This document shows, piece by piece, positions 47,828 to 56,925 of a stretch of DNA of 64,000 nt; position 1 is the stretch's first letter; every line of letters starts with the position of its first letter. A model generated the notes under the pieces. The model was not told the DNA's origin and ran no database searches. It saw only the letters and a list, made by a program, of their open reading frames with translations. The position numbers were made by a program, and so were the translations under genes. Source of the DNA: Altererythrobacter sp. XM-24bin4 (lineage in GTDB: Bacteria > Pseudomonadota > Alphaproteobacteria > Sphingomonadales > Sphingomonadaceae); assembly GCA_003149575.1 (NCBI GenBank), contig QCWG01000001.1, positions 277,183 through 341,182 of the forward strand. The letters run 5' to 3'.

Positions 47828-49053
47828 CCAAGAGACGCGCCGCTATTGTTTCACCTTTGCGCACGCCGGTAGGCAAATTCCTCGGCAAGCTCGCCCCATT
47901 GGACGCCGGCAAGCTGGGTGCGGTTATCCTGAAGGCGTTGATCGAACGCAGCGGCATTGATCCGGCGCGGGTCGACGATGTTGTCTTCAGTCAGGGCTAT
48001 GGCAATGCCGAAGCGCCCGCGATTGGCCACTGGAGCTGGCTGGCCGCGGGACTGCCGATCGAAGTTCCCGGTTTCCAGCTGGACCGCCGCTGCGGCTCTG
48101 GCGTGCAAGCGGTCGCGACCGCAGCGATGATGGTGGAAACAGGCATGGCCGATGTCGTCGTCGCAGGCGGCTGTGAAAGCATGTCAAACGTCGAACATTA
48201 CACGACTGACCTTCGTGGCGGCGTGCGGATGGGTGATATGACACTGCATGACCGGCTGAGCCGTGGGCGTTTGATGAGCCAGCCGATCGAGCGGTTCGGG
48301 ATCATCACTGGGATGATCGAAACGGCAGAGAATCTGGCCAAAGACTACAAGATCACCCGCGAAGAAGCGGACGCCTTTGCTGTCCGCTCTCACCAGAACG
48401 CCACCAAGGCGTGGGAAGAGGGCAAATTTACCGATCATCTCGTGCCGGTTGAAGTGCCACAGCAGCGCAAGGATCCTTTCGTCTTCGATCACGATGAAGG
48501 CTATCGCGCCGACGCGAGCATGGAAACGCTTGGATCATTGCGCGCGATTGATCTGAAGCGAGATCCTGAAGCCATCGTCACAGCAGGCAATGCCAGCCAG
48601 CAAAACGATGCAGCGGCTGCTTGTCTTGTTGTGGCGGAAGACAAGCTTGAGGAAATGGGGCTCACCCCTTCGCTGTGGTTCCATGGCTGGGCGGCGGCAG
48701 GCTGTGACCCTTCGCGCATGGGTATCGGCCCTGTCCCTGCGGTCGAGCGGTTATTCGCGCGCGCCGGCATGGGCTGGGATGACATCGGCCTGGTCGAGCT
48801 TAACGAGGCCTTCGCACCGCAAGTGCTGGCCGTGCTGAAAGGCTGGGGCTGGTCGGATGATGACAGCCGCCGAGACATCCTGAATGTAAATGGTTCGGGG
48901 ATTTCGCTGGGCCACCCGATTGGCGCAACCGGCGGGCGTATTCTGGCTGACATGGCAGCGGAGATGCATCGACGCGAAGTTCGCTTCGGGCTGGAAACAA
49001 TGTGCATCGGCGGCGGTCAAGGAATCGCGGCGATATTCGAACGCGCGGCGTGA
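47824..49053 (+). CDS. Acetyl-CoA C-acyltransferase (thiolase)
   Basis: Cleaves 3-ketoacyl-CoA with CoA, or the reverse, 409 aa. Catalytic residues are visible: the nucleophilic Cys in QLDRRCGSGVQAVAT, the His in GSGISLGHPIGATGGR and the second Cys in ETMCIGGGQGIA. It overlaps the CoA-transferase gene by 4 bp (ATGA). No 3-hydroxyacyl-CoA dehydrogenase lies in the operon, so that step must come from elsewhere if this is a beta-oxidation route. Confidence 0.92.
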   Translation: MTKRRAAIVSPLRTPVGKFLGKLAPLDAGKLGAVILKALIERSGIDPARVDDVVFSQGYGNAEAPAIGHWSWLAAGLPIEVPGFQLDRRCGSGVQAVATAAMMVETGMADVVVAGGCESMSNVEHYTTDLRGGVRMGDMTLHDRLSRGRLMSQPIERFGIITGMIETAENLAKDYKITREEADAFAVRSHQNATKAWEEGKFTDHLVPVEVPQQRKDPFVFDHDEGYRADASMETLGSLRAIDLKRDPEAIVTAGNASQQNDAAAACLVVAEDKLEEMGLTPSLWFHGWAAAGCDPSRMGIGPVPAVERLFARAGMGWDDIGLVELNEAFAPQVLAVLKGWGWSDDDSRRDILNVNGSGISLGHPIGATGGRILADMAAEMHRREVRFGLETMCIGGGQGIAAIFERAA

Positions 49054-49071
49054 TCGTGATAGGATGCACGC

Positions 49072-49923
49072 ATGACTGAGTGGGACAATTGGATCGGACG
49101 CGAGCAGGTCCAGCGTGATACGCTCGACAATGCGCTCGCCAATCGGTGGTTCGCGACCTTTAACCTTGATGCATCTCCAATTGGCATGATGCCGCAGGGC
49201 ATTCATCTGTGCCTTTGCACGCCCGAGGCGCCCCAAACTGCGCTGGGCAAAGATGGCCATCCAAAGCGCGACGAAAGCGACCAGAGCTTTTTCCCGCCGA
49301 TCCCGCTGCCGCGCCGGATGTGGGCTGCGAGCGAAATCGAGTTTCTAGAACCAATTCCCATTGGCGCGGACATCGAGCGGACCAGTCGAATTGCTTCGAT
49401 TGCCGAGAAAGAAGGTAAAAGCGGCAAATTGGGGTTCGTAGACGTCGAGCATGTTACCAAGGCCAATGGCGTCATTGCGGTGCGCGATAAGCAGACACTG
49501 GTCTACCGCGATGCGGTGGCGGGGGATGCTCCGCTTAGCCCGCCCGAGCCGTCGAGTGCTGCATTCGATGCCGCCTCATGGGATCAGCATCAGCAGATCA
49601 CACCCGATCCGCGGTTATTGTTCCGTTTCTCTGCGCTGACATTCAACACGCATCGGATTCACTATGATCTGCCTTATGCGCGCGATGTTGAGCGCTACCG
49701 CGGTTTGGTAGTGCACGGGCCGCTGATGGCAAGTCTGCTGCTGCAAATGGCCGTGAAAGTGCTGGGCGAGAACAAGCTCAAGACCTTCAATTTCCGCGCC
49801 GTCAGCCCGGCAATTGCGGACGAGCCGCTGCATATGGCGATACGCAAGTCAGGTGACGGCTACGAGCTCGGCACTTTTGCGAGCGACGGCAGGCAATGCG
49901 TAAAAGCGTCGGCTACCGCCTAA
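49072..49923 (+). CDS. MaoC/HTD2-like double-hotdog acyl-CoA hydratase
   Basis: A 283-aa double-hotdog protein like mesaconyl-C4-CoA hydratase and fungal-type HTD2 dehydratases. The N-terminal hotdog holds PLPRRMWAASEIEF and IPIGADIERTSRIASIAEK; the C-terminal one has RFSALTFNTHRIHYD, with the catalytic His/Asp pair, and GLVVHGPLMASLLLQM. It would hydrate an enoyl-CoA made by the acyl-CoA dehydrogenase. Last gene of the operon, 18 bp after the thiolase. Its stop overlaps the stop of the deleted PPK2 gene on the other strand. Confidence 0.87.
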   Translation: MTEWDNWIGREQVQRDTLDNALANRWFATFNLDASPIGMMPQGIHLCLCTPEAPQTALGKDGHPKRDESDQSFFPPIPLPRRMWAASEIEFLEPIPIGADIERTSRIASIAEKEGKSGKLGFVDVEHVTKANGVIAVRDKQTLVYRDAVAGDAPLSPPEPSSAAFDAASWDQHQQITPDPRLLFRFSALTFNTHRIHYDLPYARDVERYRGLVVHGPLMASLLLQMAVKVLGENKLKTFNFRAVSPAIADEPLHMAIRKSGDGYELGTFASDGRQCVKASATA

Positions 49924-50360
49924 TCTTCTATATCCACCGGATAGTCGGCGATGGGATCTAGCATTGAATAGCTTTCCCGCTGCGGTTCACGGCCCAGCTC
50001 GGGAAACTCCAATGGCGGCGGGTCTATATGCGTATCTGGCAAGCGGTTCAGTAAGTCGCGCACCAATGTCAGCCGCCCAAGCTTCTGGTCATTGAAATCC
50101 ACCAGCGTCCAGGGCGCCCACTCAGTGTGCGTTGCTTGCAGCATCGCTTCGCGCGCTTGCGTGTATGCGTCGTATTTGTCGCGCGCCGCGAGATCGATGG
50201 GCGAGAGTTTCCAGCGCTTGAGCGGATCCTCCAGCCGTTCGCGCAGCCGCTCTTCCTGATTCACTTGATCAGTCGTCAGCCAGTATTTGAACAGTAAGAT
50301 ACCATCATCCTCTAATGGCTCAAGCAGCTCTTCATATTGCTTGCGTTTAAGCCTCTCCAA
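49920..50360 (-). pseudogene. Polyphosphate kinase 2 with in-frame internal deletion
   Basis: A 146-aa frame that joins a PPK2-like N terminus (LKRKQYEELLEPL) directly to the second half of the enzyme (DDGILLFKYWLTTD, RLEDPLKRWKLSPIDL, PWTLVDFNDQKLGRLTLVRD). Normal PPK2 proteins are about 260-300 aa; the missing middle of some 110-130 residues includes the Walker A loop GxDxxGKG and the DRSWYNRAGVE lid/Walker B segment, so kinase activity should be lost. The frame is open and TTG 50360 has a perfect AGGAGG five bases upstream, so a protein may still be made. It shares a 55-bp divergent region with phhA. Confidence 0.75.
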
Positions 50361-50373
50361 GCGCACCTCCTGT

Positions 50374-50402
50374 TTGCACAGCCCGCTTGGGCGTGGTATA
50401 GT
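50374..50402 (+). promoter_or_regulatory. phhA promoter, near-leaderless
   Basis: TTGCAC (50374-50379), a 17-bp spacer and TATAGT (50397-50402) make a near-consensus housekeeping promoter. Transcription would begin about 50409, only some 7 bases before the phhA ATG at 50416, too short for a ribosome site. Confidence 0.65.
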
Positions 50403-50415
50403 TACAACTGAAACT

Positions 50416-51357
50416 ATGCCTACACTCGCAGAACCACAGCAGGATTATTCGACCCTGCCCGATTTGCCGGCGGATGTCTTTACCGCGCCGCTGAAAAAGC
50501 CCTCGCATGTGGGCGATGACTGGTTGGAGCCAGCGCAGACGGAATATACCTCAGAAGATCACCAGGTTTGGGATGACCTCTTTGCGCGCCAAATGGATGT
50601 ATTGCCCGGCAGAGCGGCAACGGCGTTCATGGCGGGCCTTGAGAAGCTGGACCTCGGCCGCGGCGGCGTGCCGGAATTCGGCAAAATGTCAGAAGAGTTG
50701 AACGCGCTCACAGGCTGGAGCGTTGTGCCTGTACCGATGCTGATCCCTGATCACGTGTTCTTCTGGCATCTGGCCAATCGCCGTTTCCCGGCTGGCAATT
50801 TCATCCGCACACGCGAGACATTCGACTACATTCAGGAACCTGACGTATTCCACGATGTCTTCGGGCATGTGCCCATGCTGACCGACCCGGTTTTCGCGGA
50901 TTATATGCAGGAATATGGCCGCGCCGGGTGGAAGGCGATGCGCTACAATCACCTCAAGGCGCTGGGCGCGCTCTATTGGTACTCGGTCGAGTTCGGCCTG
51001 ATCGAAGAAGCGCCCGATGACATCCGCGCCTATGGAGCCGGCATCCTGTCAGGCCCGACGGAAGCCGTTTTCTCTGTCGAAGCGGAAAGCCCCAACCGGA
51101 TCATGCTGAATGTCGATCGCGTCATGCGGACTGACTATGTGATCAGCGATCTTCAGCCGACGTACTTCGTGATCGAAAGCTTTGAAGATCTCTATCGCCA
51201 GACTGTCGAGCGTGATTTTGACCGGCTCTATCGCAGCCTCGGGCCCAGCTTCACTTATGCCAATACTGCGGTGATCGATGTCGACAATGTGGTGCATCGC
51301 GGCAGTCAGGAATATTTGCTGCGCGGTGGGCGCGGTTCAGGCGCCAAACCAGTTTGA
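50416..51357 (+). CDS. phhA: Phenylalanine 4-monooxygenase
   Basis: Pterin- and iron-dependent enzyme that makes tyrosine from phenylalanine, 313 aa. The iron triad is seen: two His in DVFHDVFGHVPMLTDP and Glu in YWYSVEFGLIEE. IPDHVFFWHLANRRFP and YGAGILSGPTEAVFS are conserved. There is no N-terminal ACT regulatory domain, as expected for bacterial enzymes. ATG 50416 lies just after a promoter, so the mRNA is almost leaderless; the longer frame from 50287 overlaps the divergent gene and is rejected. The pterin recycling enzyme (phhB) is not adjacent. Confidence 0.95.
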   Translation: MPTLAEPQQDYSTLPDLPADVFTAPLKKPSHVGDDWLEPAQTEYTSEDHQVWDDLFARQMDVLPGRAATAFMAGLEKLDLGRGGVPEFGKMSEELNALTGWSVVPVPMLIPDHVFFWHLANRRFPAGNFIRTRETFDYIQEPDVFHDVFGHVPMLTDPVFADYMQEYGRAGWKAMRYNHLKALGALYWYSVEFGLIEEAPDDIRAYGAGILSGPTEAVFSVEAESPNRIMLNVDRVMRTDYVISDLQPTYFVIESFEDLYRQTVERDFDRLYRSLGPSFTYANTAVIDVDNVVHRGSQEYLLRGGRGSGAKPV

Positions 51358-51374
51358 TGTGAAGAATCAGCCTC

Positions 51375-51629
51375 TCAGGCGGAGGTTCGGTCGAGCATGA
51401 GCTTGCTGATCGCGACCAGCACAACTGCCCCAACTATCGATGCGCCCAACGCTGTCCAGCTGAGGCCGCCGAGAAACGCCCAATTGTTCGCGAACAGGCC
51501 GGAAATCAGCGCGCCAACCAGTCCGAAGCCGATGTCGCGCCGGATACCCGGCACGTTTTCGGTGCGCGTCAGGATCGCGGCAAGCCAGCCGATAAGCGAT
51601 CCGATAAAGATGAAGCACAATAGGGACAT
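51375..51629 (-). CDS. GlsB/YeaQ/YmgE family stress-response membrane protein
   Basis: An 84-aa inner membrane protein with three hydrophobic helices and glycine motifs GSLIGWLAAIL, IGFGLVGALISGLFA and GASIVGAVVLVAISKLML, the pattern of the transglycosylase-associated (GlsB) family. Members rise under stress, but their function is unknown and no enzyme activity is shown. ATG 51629 is chosen; the TTG at 51638 is an alternative. It is convergent with phhA. Confidence 0.87.
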   Translation of the reverse strand: MSLLCFIFIGSLIGWLAAILTRTENVPGIRRDIGFGLVGALISGLFANNWAFLGGLSWTALGASIVGAVVLVAISKLMLDRTSA

Positions 51630-51700
51630 AGGTTCCAAGCGTGTCTAAAATCTGAGTTCCTCTACTCCTGTAACATCGCGGAGGGATAAAGGTTCCAAGA

Positions 51701-52558
51701 TCAGAAAATCGCCAGCAACGCCGCACCAAGCAAGACGCGGTACACCACAAAGACCATCATCGAGGCTTTCTTGAGGAAATTCATCAGAAAAGCCATTGTT
51801 GCGAAAGCCGCAATAAAGGTGAAAATTCCGGCCCAGAGCGCGTCCCAGGCAAGATTCGCCCCTGCTTCGAAAATCTCCGGCACGATCAAAACCCCGGCGC
51901 CTGCGACTGCCGGGATCGACAGCAAGAACGAGAACCGCGCAGCCTCGACACGCTGATATCCAAGGAACCGGGCCGCGGTCATGGTTACGCCTGAGCGGCT
52001 TGTGCCGGGAATGATCGCCAGTGCCTGTGCGAGGCCGACGATCAAGCCATCGCGCCAGCTCATATCTTCGAAAACTTTGACTTCCTTGCCGACCTTGTCC
52101 GCAATGCCAAGCAGCACCCCGTAAAGGATAAGGTTCACCGCGATCAGATCGACAAAGCGGATCGAATTCATCAGATCGCCATCGACAATCTCGATACCGA
52201 ACACGTTTTCCGCAATCCCGTTGAACGCGCCCATCTTGATCGAAAGCCCGAATAGAACCGCGGGGATCGTGCCAACCACGATCCACCAGAACAGGCGCCG
52301 CTCTGCCGGCGCATTGGCCGCGGAGGAGCCAAAACCGACACTGGCGAAACCGCCGCGCGCCAAAACCACTACGTCTTTGAAAAAATAGACGATGATCGCC
52401 AGCAAAGAGCCAACATGCACCGCGACATCGATCAGCGGGCCTTGGTCGGGCAAATCCGTAAGATATGGGATCAGGATCAAATGCCCTGACGATGAAATCG
52501 GCAGGAACTCAGTAACCCCCTGAACGATCGCAATTAGAAGCTGCTGAAACAGTGTCAT
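51701..52558 (-). CDS. uppP: Undecaprenyl-diphosphatase
   Basis: Membrane phosphatase that recycles the undecaprenyl carrier for peptidoglycan and other envelope polymers and gives bacitracin tolerance (BacA). The 285-aa product has about eight helices and both family motifs: QGVTEFLPISSSGHLIL near residue 14 and IIPGTSRSGVTMTAARFLG near 173. ATG 52558 follows AAGGC. It is probably monocistronic; a possible weak GGGCAG...CTGCCC hairpin lies between it and the M13 peptidase gene upstream. Confidence 0.95.
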   Translation of the reverse strand: MTLFQQLLIAIVQGVTEFLPISSSGHLILIPYLTDLPDQGPLIDVAVHVGSLLAIIVYFFKDVVVLARGGFASVGFGSSAANAPAERRLFWWIVVGTIPAVLFGLSIKMGAFNGIAENVFGIEIVDGDLMNSIRFVDLIAVNLILYGVLLGIADKVGKEVKVFEDMSWRDGLIVGLAQALAIIPGTSRSGVTMTAARFLGYQRVEAARFSFLLSIPAVAGAGVLIVPEIFEAGANLAWDALWAGIFTFIAAFATMAFLMNFLKKASMMVFVVYRVLLGAALLAIF

Positions 52559-52640
52559 GCCTTGCGCCTAAGAGCCAAAGGGCAGAACAAGTCAAGCGAC
52601 CTGCCCTGCCCATTTGCGATTTTGCGTTTGCGGTGCCTGC

Positions 52641-54788
52641 TTACCAGATGCGGATGCGTTCTTCCGGCGGCAGGTAGAGATCATGCTCTTCCGTCACGTT
52701 GAACGCTTCGTACCAGGCATCCAGGTGACGCACAGCGTTGTTCAAGCGGAACGTACCGGGAGGGTGGTTCGCTGTCATCACGCGGTTGCGCAGGCTTTCC
52801 TCGCGCTCCATCCCGCGCCAGATTTGGGCAAAGCCCAGGAAGAACCGCTGATCGCCGGTCAATCCGTCAATCACAGGAGCTTCCTCGCCGCCCAGCGAAA
52901 TGCGGTAGGCGCGATAGGCCATTTGCAATCCAACCACATCGCCTAGCGTCTCTCCCATGGATTGTGGGCCGCGCAGGCAGACTGGACCTTCGGGGCTATC
53001 AACCGGGCAATAGGCTTCGATGAATTCTGCCATGCGGGCCGTGAATTGCTCGAAACCTTCGCGATCTACGTCCTGCCACCAGTTCCGCAGCTTGCCTTTT
53101 GCATCATATTGAGAGCCCTGGTCGTCATAACCATGACCAATCTCGTGGCCGATAACAGCGCCGATGCCGCCGTAATTGACCGCCGGATCGGCATTGCCAC
53201 CAAAGAATGGCGGCTGCAGGATCGCGGCAGGGAACACGATACGGTTGGTGAGCGGCGAATAATACGCATTCACCGTTTGCGGCAGCATGCCCCATTCGGT
53301 CGGGTCAACCGGCTTGTCCAAATCCTTCAGCGAGTCTGCGCGCGCCCATGCGATGGTGTTTATCCGGTTGGCGAGCGGGTCGTCCGCTGTGATGTCCAAA
53401 CCTTCGTAGGTTTCGAATTCATCAGGATAGCCAACCATCGGCACGAAGCCTTTGAGCTTCTCGGTGGCCTGCTCGATCGTTGCTTCGGTCATCCACTCGT
53501 TTTCTTCGAGCGCCTTGCCCATCGCCAGCTTGAGATTGCCAACCAGTGTTTCCATCCGCGCCTTGCTTTCAGGCGGGAAGAAGCGCGCCACATACAGCGT
53601 GCCTAGCTGCTCACCCAGCTGCCCCTCAACTGCATCAATCGCGCGTTTCCAACGTGGGCGCTGCTCAGTGCGTCCACCAATTGTCTTGCCGAAGAATTCG
53701 AAATTGGCATTGTCGAGTTCGCTCGAGAGAACCGACGCATTTCCTGACAGGAACTGCGCCGCCATATAGGCTTTGATTGTGGCCAGCGGCGTCTCTGTCA
53801 GCAGTTGCATCATCGCGGGCAAACCGCCGCCAATCATCCCCAGCTGCTCGCTGGTCAGGCTGTATTCCGCGATTTCATCTTCGGTCGGCGGGATTTGCGG
53901 CACTAGATAACGCGCCTTTCCGTCAAACTTGCCAGCAGAAATCACGGTCTCGATCGGAAATCCACCAGAGAGCGCCTTCAACTCATCAAGGGTCAGCTCG
54001 TTATAGGTAAGGTTGGGCATGCGGAAAATTTGCCGCGCCCACTCCAGCTTTGCGACCTTGTGCTCAAAAGCATAGACCGCTTCGGCCGCAGCGGCCGGGT
54101 CCTGATAGCCAGCAGCATCAAGCAGCTTGGTCAGATACCCCTTATAGGCGCCGCGGATTTCGAGATTGCTCTCTGAATCGACCAGATAATAGTCGCGGTC
54201 GGGCAGTCCCATGCCGTCAAAACCGATTGAGACCGCGTGATCGGTCGGGTTGCGCGAGTCGACGGTTACGCCTGCACTCACCAGCGCCGGATAGCCGGGT
54301 GTCTCAAACAGCTCCGCTAGGCGGGCTAGGTCAGGTGCTGTGAAAATCTCGTTGAGATAAGGTTGTGCCGGGGCAAGGCCGCTTGCATCAATTGCGTCCA
54401 TTTCGAGATAGGCATTGTAGGCATCGACGATCCGGCGCGCAGTCGTACCAGGCTCAGGTTTCGATGCGACAAGATCCGCAATCAGCGTCTCGACATCGGC
54501 AACCGACTTCTCACGCAGCATGTCAAACGCGCCATAGCGCTGGCGGTCGCCCGGGATCTCGTTATTCGCAACCCACAGTCCGTTCACATAAGCGTCGAAG
54601 TCATCGCCCGGTGCGCGCGTCTGATCAATCGTGTCCAGTCCAACACCCCAGGTGCCGAAATCCATGGTCGGCGAAGACGGCACTTCTGCAGTAGTTTCTG
54701 TTTCGGTTGTAGTCTCGTCAGCCAGCGCCGGTGCGGCGATGACAAGCGCGATTGCGCTGGTGCCTGTGGCAAGCAATTGCCTAATCAT
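52641..54788 (-). CDS. M13 (neprilysin/PepO) family zinc metallopeptidase
   Basis: Exported peptidase that cuts short peptides, 715 aa. A signal peptide ends near APALA-DETTT, followed by a Thr/Glu-rich spacer. The zinc site is AVIGHEIGHGYDDQGSQYD near residue 552, with the third ligand in MGETLGDVVGLQMAY. NAYYSPLTNRIVFPAAILQPPFF is the M13 substrate-binding stretch, and the C terminus PPEERIRIW matches the family's usual W ending. ATG 54788 has GGGGA upstream; the frame start 54839 is rejected because it would hide the signal. Probably periplasmic. Confidence 0.92.
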   Translation of the reverse strand: MIRQLLATGTSAIALVIAAPALADETTTETETTAEVPSSPTMDFGTWGVGLDTIDQTRAPGDDFDAYVNGLWVANNEIPGDRQRYGAFDMLREKSVADVETLIADLVASKPEPGTTARRIVDAYNAYLEMDAIDASGLAPAQPYLNEIFTAPDLARLAELFETPGYPALVSAGVTVDSRNPTDHAVSIGFDGMGLPDRDYYLVDSESNLEIRGAYKGYLTKLLDAAGYQDPAAAAEAVYAFEHKVAKLEWARQIFRMPNLTYNELTLDELKALSGGFPIETVISAGKFDGKARYLVPQIPPTEDEIAEYSLTSEQLGMIGGGLPAMMQLLTETPLATIKAYMAAQFLSGNASVLSSELDNANFEFFGKTIGGRTEQRPRWKRAIDAVEGQLGEQLGTLYVARFFPPESKARMETLVGNLKLAMGKALEENEWMTEATIEQATEKLKGFVPMVGYPDEFETYEGLDITADDPLANRINTIAWARADSLKDLDKPVDPTEWGMLPQTVNAYYSPLTNRIVFPAAILQPPFFGGNADPAVNYGGIGAVIGHEIGHGYDDQGSQYDAKGKLRNWWQDVDREGFEQFTARMAEFIEAYCPVDSPEGPVCLRGPQSMGETLGDVVGLQMAYRAYRISLGGEEAPVIDGLTGDQRFFLGFAQIWRGMEREESLRNRVMTANHPPGTFRLNNAVRHLDAWYEAFNVTEEHDLYLPPEERIRIW

Positions 54789-54917
54789 AAATGCGTCCCC
54801 AAGATTGACGTTTCTCGGCGTGATCTCGCCGAATTCCATTGCAACGCCTTAAACGGAATTTCGCTCCCGCGCCGTCGTTTGTCGGAAATGTGTGCAGTTG
54901 GTCGAGAATTGCGGGCT

Positions 54918-56774
54918 TCAAGCGGCCTCGTGCGAAGCAAATTGCAGCTTTGCCAAACGCGCGTAAAGCCCGCCTGCACTGGACAGTTGCTCATGCGTCC
55001 CTTGCTCGGCAATCCGGCCTTCATCGAGCACGATGATGCGGTTCGCTGCACGAACGGTCGCCAAGCGGTGCGCTATGACCAGCGTCGTGCGATCTTTCAT
55101 CAGTTCATCGAGCGCTTGCTGAACCAATTGTTCGCTTTCGGCGTCCAGCGCGCTGGTCGCTTCATCAAGCAACAGAATCGGCGCATCGCGCAGCAATGCT
55201 CGCGCAATGGCGATGCGTTGCTGCTGCCCGCCTGAAAGGCGCGTGCCGCTTTCACCCAGATAGGTATCAAGCCCATCTGGCAAGTCGCGCAGGAAAGCCT
55301 CCGCATTGGCCGCGCGCGCCGCTTCCCAGATCTCTTCCTCGCTCGCGCCCCATTTGCCGTAGCGCAGGTTGTCGCGTGCGGTTGCGCTGAACAGCACGCC
55401 GTCTTGCGGAACAAAGGCGATGCGTTCGCGCACATCGGCTGGGTCGGCTCTGGTCAGCGGAATGCCATCCAAGCGAATGGTGCCGGCTTGCGGATCGTAA
55501 AACCGCTCTGCCAGCTGGAAAATGGTCGACTTGCCCGCACCTGATGGCCCGACAATGGCAACCGTTTCGCCCGGTTCGATTTCCAATGTGAAATCCCGTA
55601 GCGCGGCGGTTTCTGGACGCGTGGGATAGCGGAATGTGACATTACGGAATGACAATCCGCCGCGCGCCGGCATTGGCAAGGCTTGCGGCTTGTCCGGCGC
55701 GGCGATGGTCGGTTTGGCATTCAATAGCTCGTTCAGCCGGCTGGCCGCACCGGCCCCGCGCAAAAGATCGCCATAGACTTCGGTCAATGAACCGAATGAG
55801 CCGGCAACAATCCCGCCGGTCAGCACGAATGCAAAGATTGTCCCGCCGGAAATGGTCCCTTCAGAGACCGCGATGGCTCCGCGCCACATCATCAAGGTCA
55901 CGCCGCCGAAAATCAGCACGATCACGATAGATGTCATCGCGGCGCGCAAAGCGATGCGCCGTTTTGCCGTCTGGAATGTACGTTCGACAGCACCGCCGAA
56001 CCGCTCCGCTTCGCGCGTTTCCTGTCCAAACGCTTGCACAATCTTCATCGAAGAAAGCACTTCAGTCACCATTGCACCCACATCCGCGACACGATCCTGG
56101 CTCGAACGCGCGACAGAACGGATTCTGCGCCCGAACAGCATGATCGGTATGATGACGAGCGGTATGCCCATTAGTAGCCCCAGCGTGAGGTTAGGCACCA
56201 GGAACAGGAGCAATATCGTGCCGCCAATCGCGGTCAGCGTATTGCGCAAGGCGATAGAGACCGTCGTTCCGACAACCTGTTCGATAACCGCGGTGTCGCT
56301 GGTCATCCGGCTGGAGATTTCCTTGGGACTGTTCTCTTCGTAAAAGCTGGGCGACAAGCGCAGCAGATTGCGTTGCACCTGCAACCGGATATCGGCAACA
56401 ACCCGTTCACCGATCCAGCTGACGAAGTAAAACCTCAGCGCCGTGCCGATTCCCAATACGAACACAATCATCAGCAGATATTGGAAAGCTTCGGTAATTT
56501 GCGCTGATCCTGCGGTGCCGCCAAAGGCTTCATCAATAATGACTTTGAATCGCCAGGGAATTGCCAGCGTAGCCGCCGCCGTGACGAGCAAAGCAACAAA
56601 CGCCAGCAGAATCTGGCGAGGATATTTCGCCGCTGCCGCATAGACCATTTTCAGCGGCCCAAGCGATTTGGCCTTGGGCGGCTCGCTCGCCGCACCCTCA
56701 GCCTCGGCCTTGTTCCGGCGAAATAGTCCCTTGCGCGGCGGCTGGTTCTCGATTGTTTCGTTTTGCCCGTCCAT
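54918..56774 (-). CDS. ABC exporter with fused membrane and ATPase domains (MsbA-like)
   Basis: Half-transporter of 618 aa: about 60 cytoplasmic residues, six membrane helices (around 70-330), then an ATPase with Walker A VGPSGAGKST near 407, signature LSGGQQQRIAIARAL, Walker B PILLLDEATSALD and switch VIAHRLATV. It works as a homodimer. MsbA-type lipid or lipid-A flipping is the most likely class, but drug or peptide exporters look alike and no partner gene shows the cargo. Divergent from phaZ across 151 bp. Confidence 0.88.
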   Translation of the reverse strand: MDGQNETIENQPPRKGLFRRNKAEAEGAASEPPKAKSLGPLKMVYAAAAKYPRQILLAFVALLVTAAATLAIPWRFKVIIDEAFGGTAGSAQITEAFQYLLMIVFVLGIGTALRFYFVSWIGERVVADIRLQVQRNLLRLSPSFYEENSPKEISSRMTSDTAVIEQVVGTTVSIALRNTLTAIGGTILLLFLVPNLTLGLLMGIPLVIIPIMLFGRRIRSVARSSQDRVADVGAMVTEVLSSMKIVQAFGQETREAERFGGAVERTFQTAKRRIALRAAMTSIVIVLIFGGVTLMMWRGAIAVSEGTISGGTIFAFVLTGGIVAGSFGSLTEVYGDLLRGAGAASRLNELLNAKPTIAAPDKPQALPMPARGGLSFRNVTFRYPTRPETAALRDFTLEIEPGETVAIVGPSGAGKSTIFQLAERFYDPQAGTIRLDGIPLTRADPADVRERIAFVPQDGVLFSATARDNLRYGKWGASEEEIWEAARAANAEAFLRDLPDGLDTYLGESGTRLSGGQQQRIAIARALLRDAPILLLDEATSALDAESEQLVQQALDELMKDRTTLVIAHRLATVRAANRIIVLDEGRIAEQGTHEQLSSAGGLYARLAKLQFASHEAA

Positions 56775-56858
56775 TGCTTGTCACAGGTAGTCATACAAGC
56801 CGCAAATTTCACGTGATAATTCTGCATGCTTGCCATGCTATTCCGAGAACTGCGGAAA

Positions 56859-56875
56859 ATTGTGCATTGCACAAT
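56859..56875. promoter_or_regulatory. Perfect 17-bp palindrome upstream of phaZ, candidate PhaR operator
   Basis: ATTGTGCA-T-TGCACAAT is a perfect palindrome with 8-bp arms, 50 bp before the phaZ start and 84 bp from the divergent ABC exporter start. Its core TGC-ATT-GCA is like the TGC-N3/4-GCA sites bound by the PHA regulator PhaR in other alphaproteobacteria. PhaR binding is inferred; any dimeric repressor would fit. Confidence 0.6.
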
Positions 56876-56925
56876 GTCCTTGAAGGGTTCAAGAACCCTC
56901 TCCCAACCGCTCGGCAAGAGGCGGG

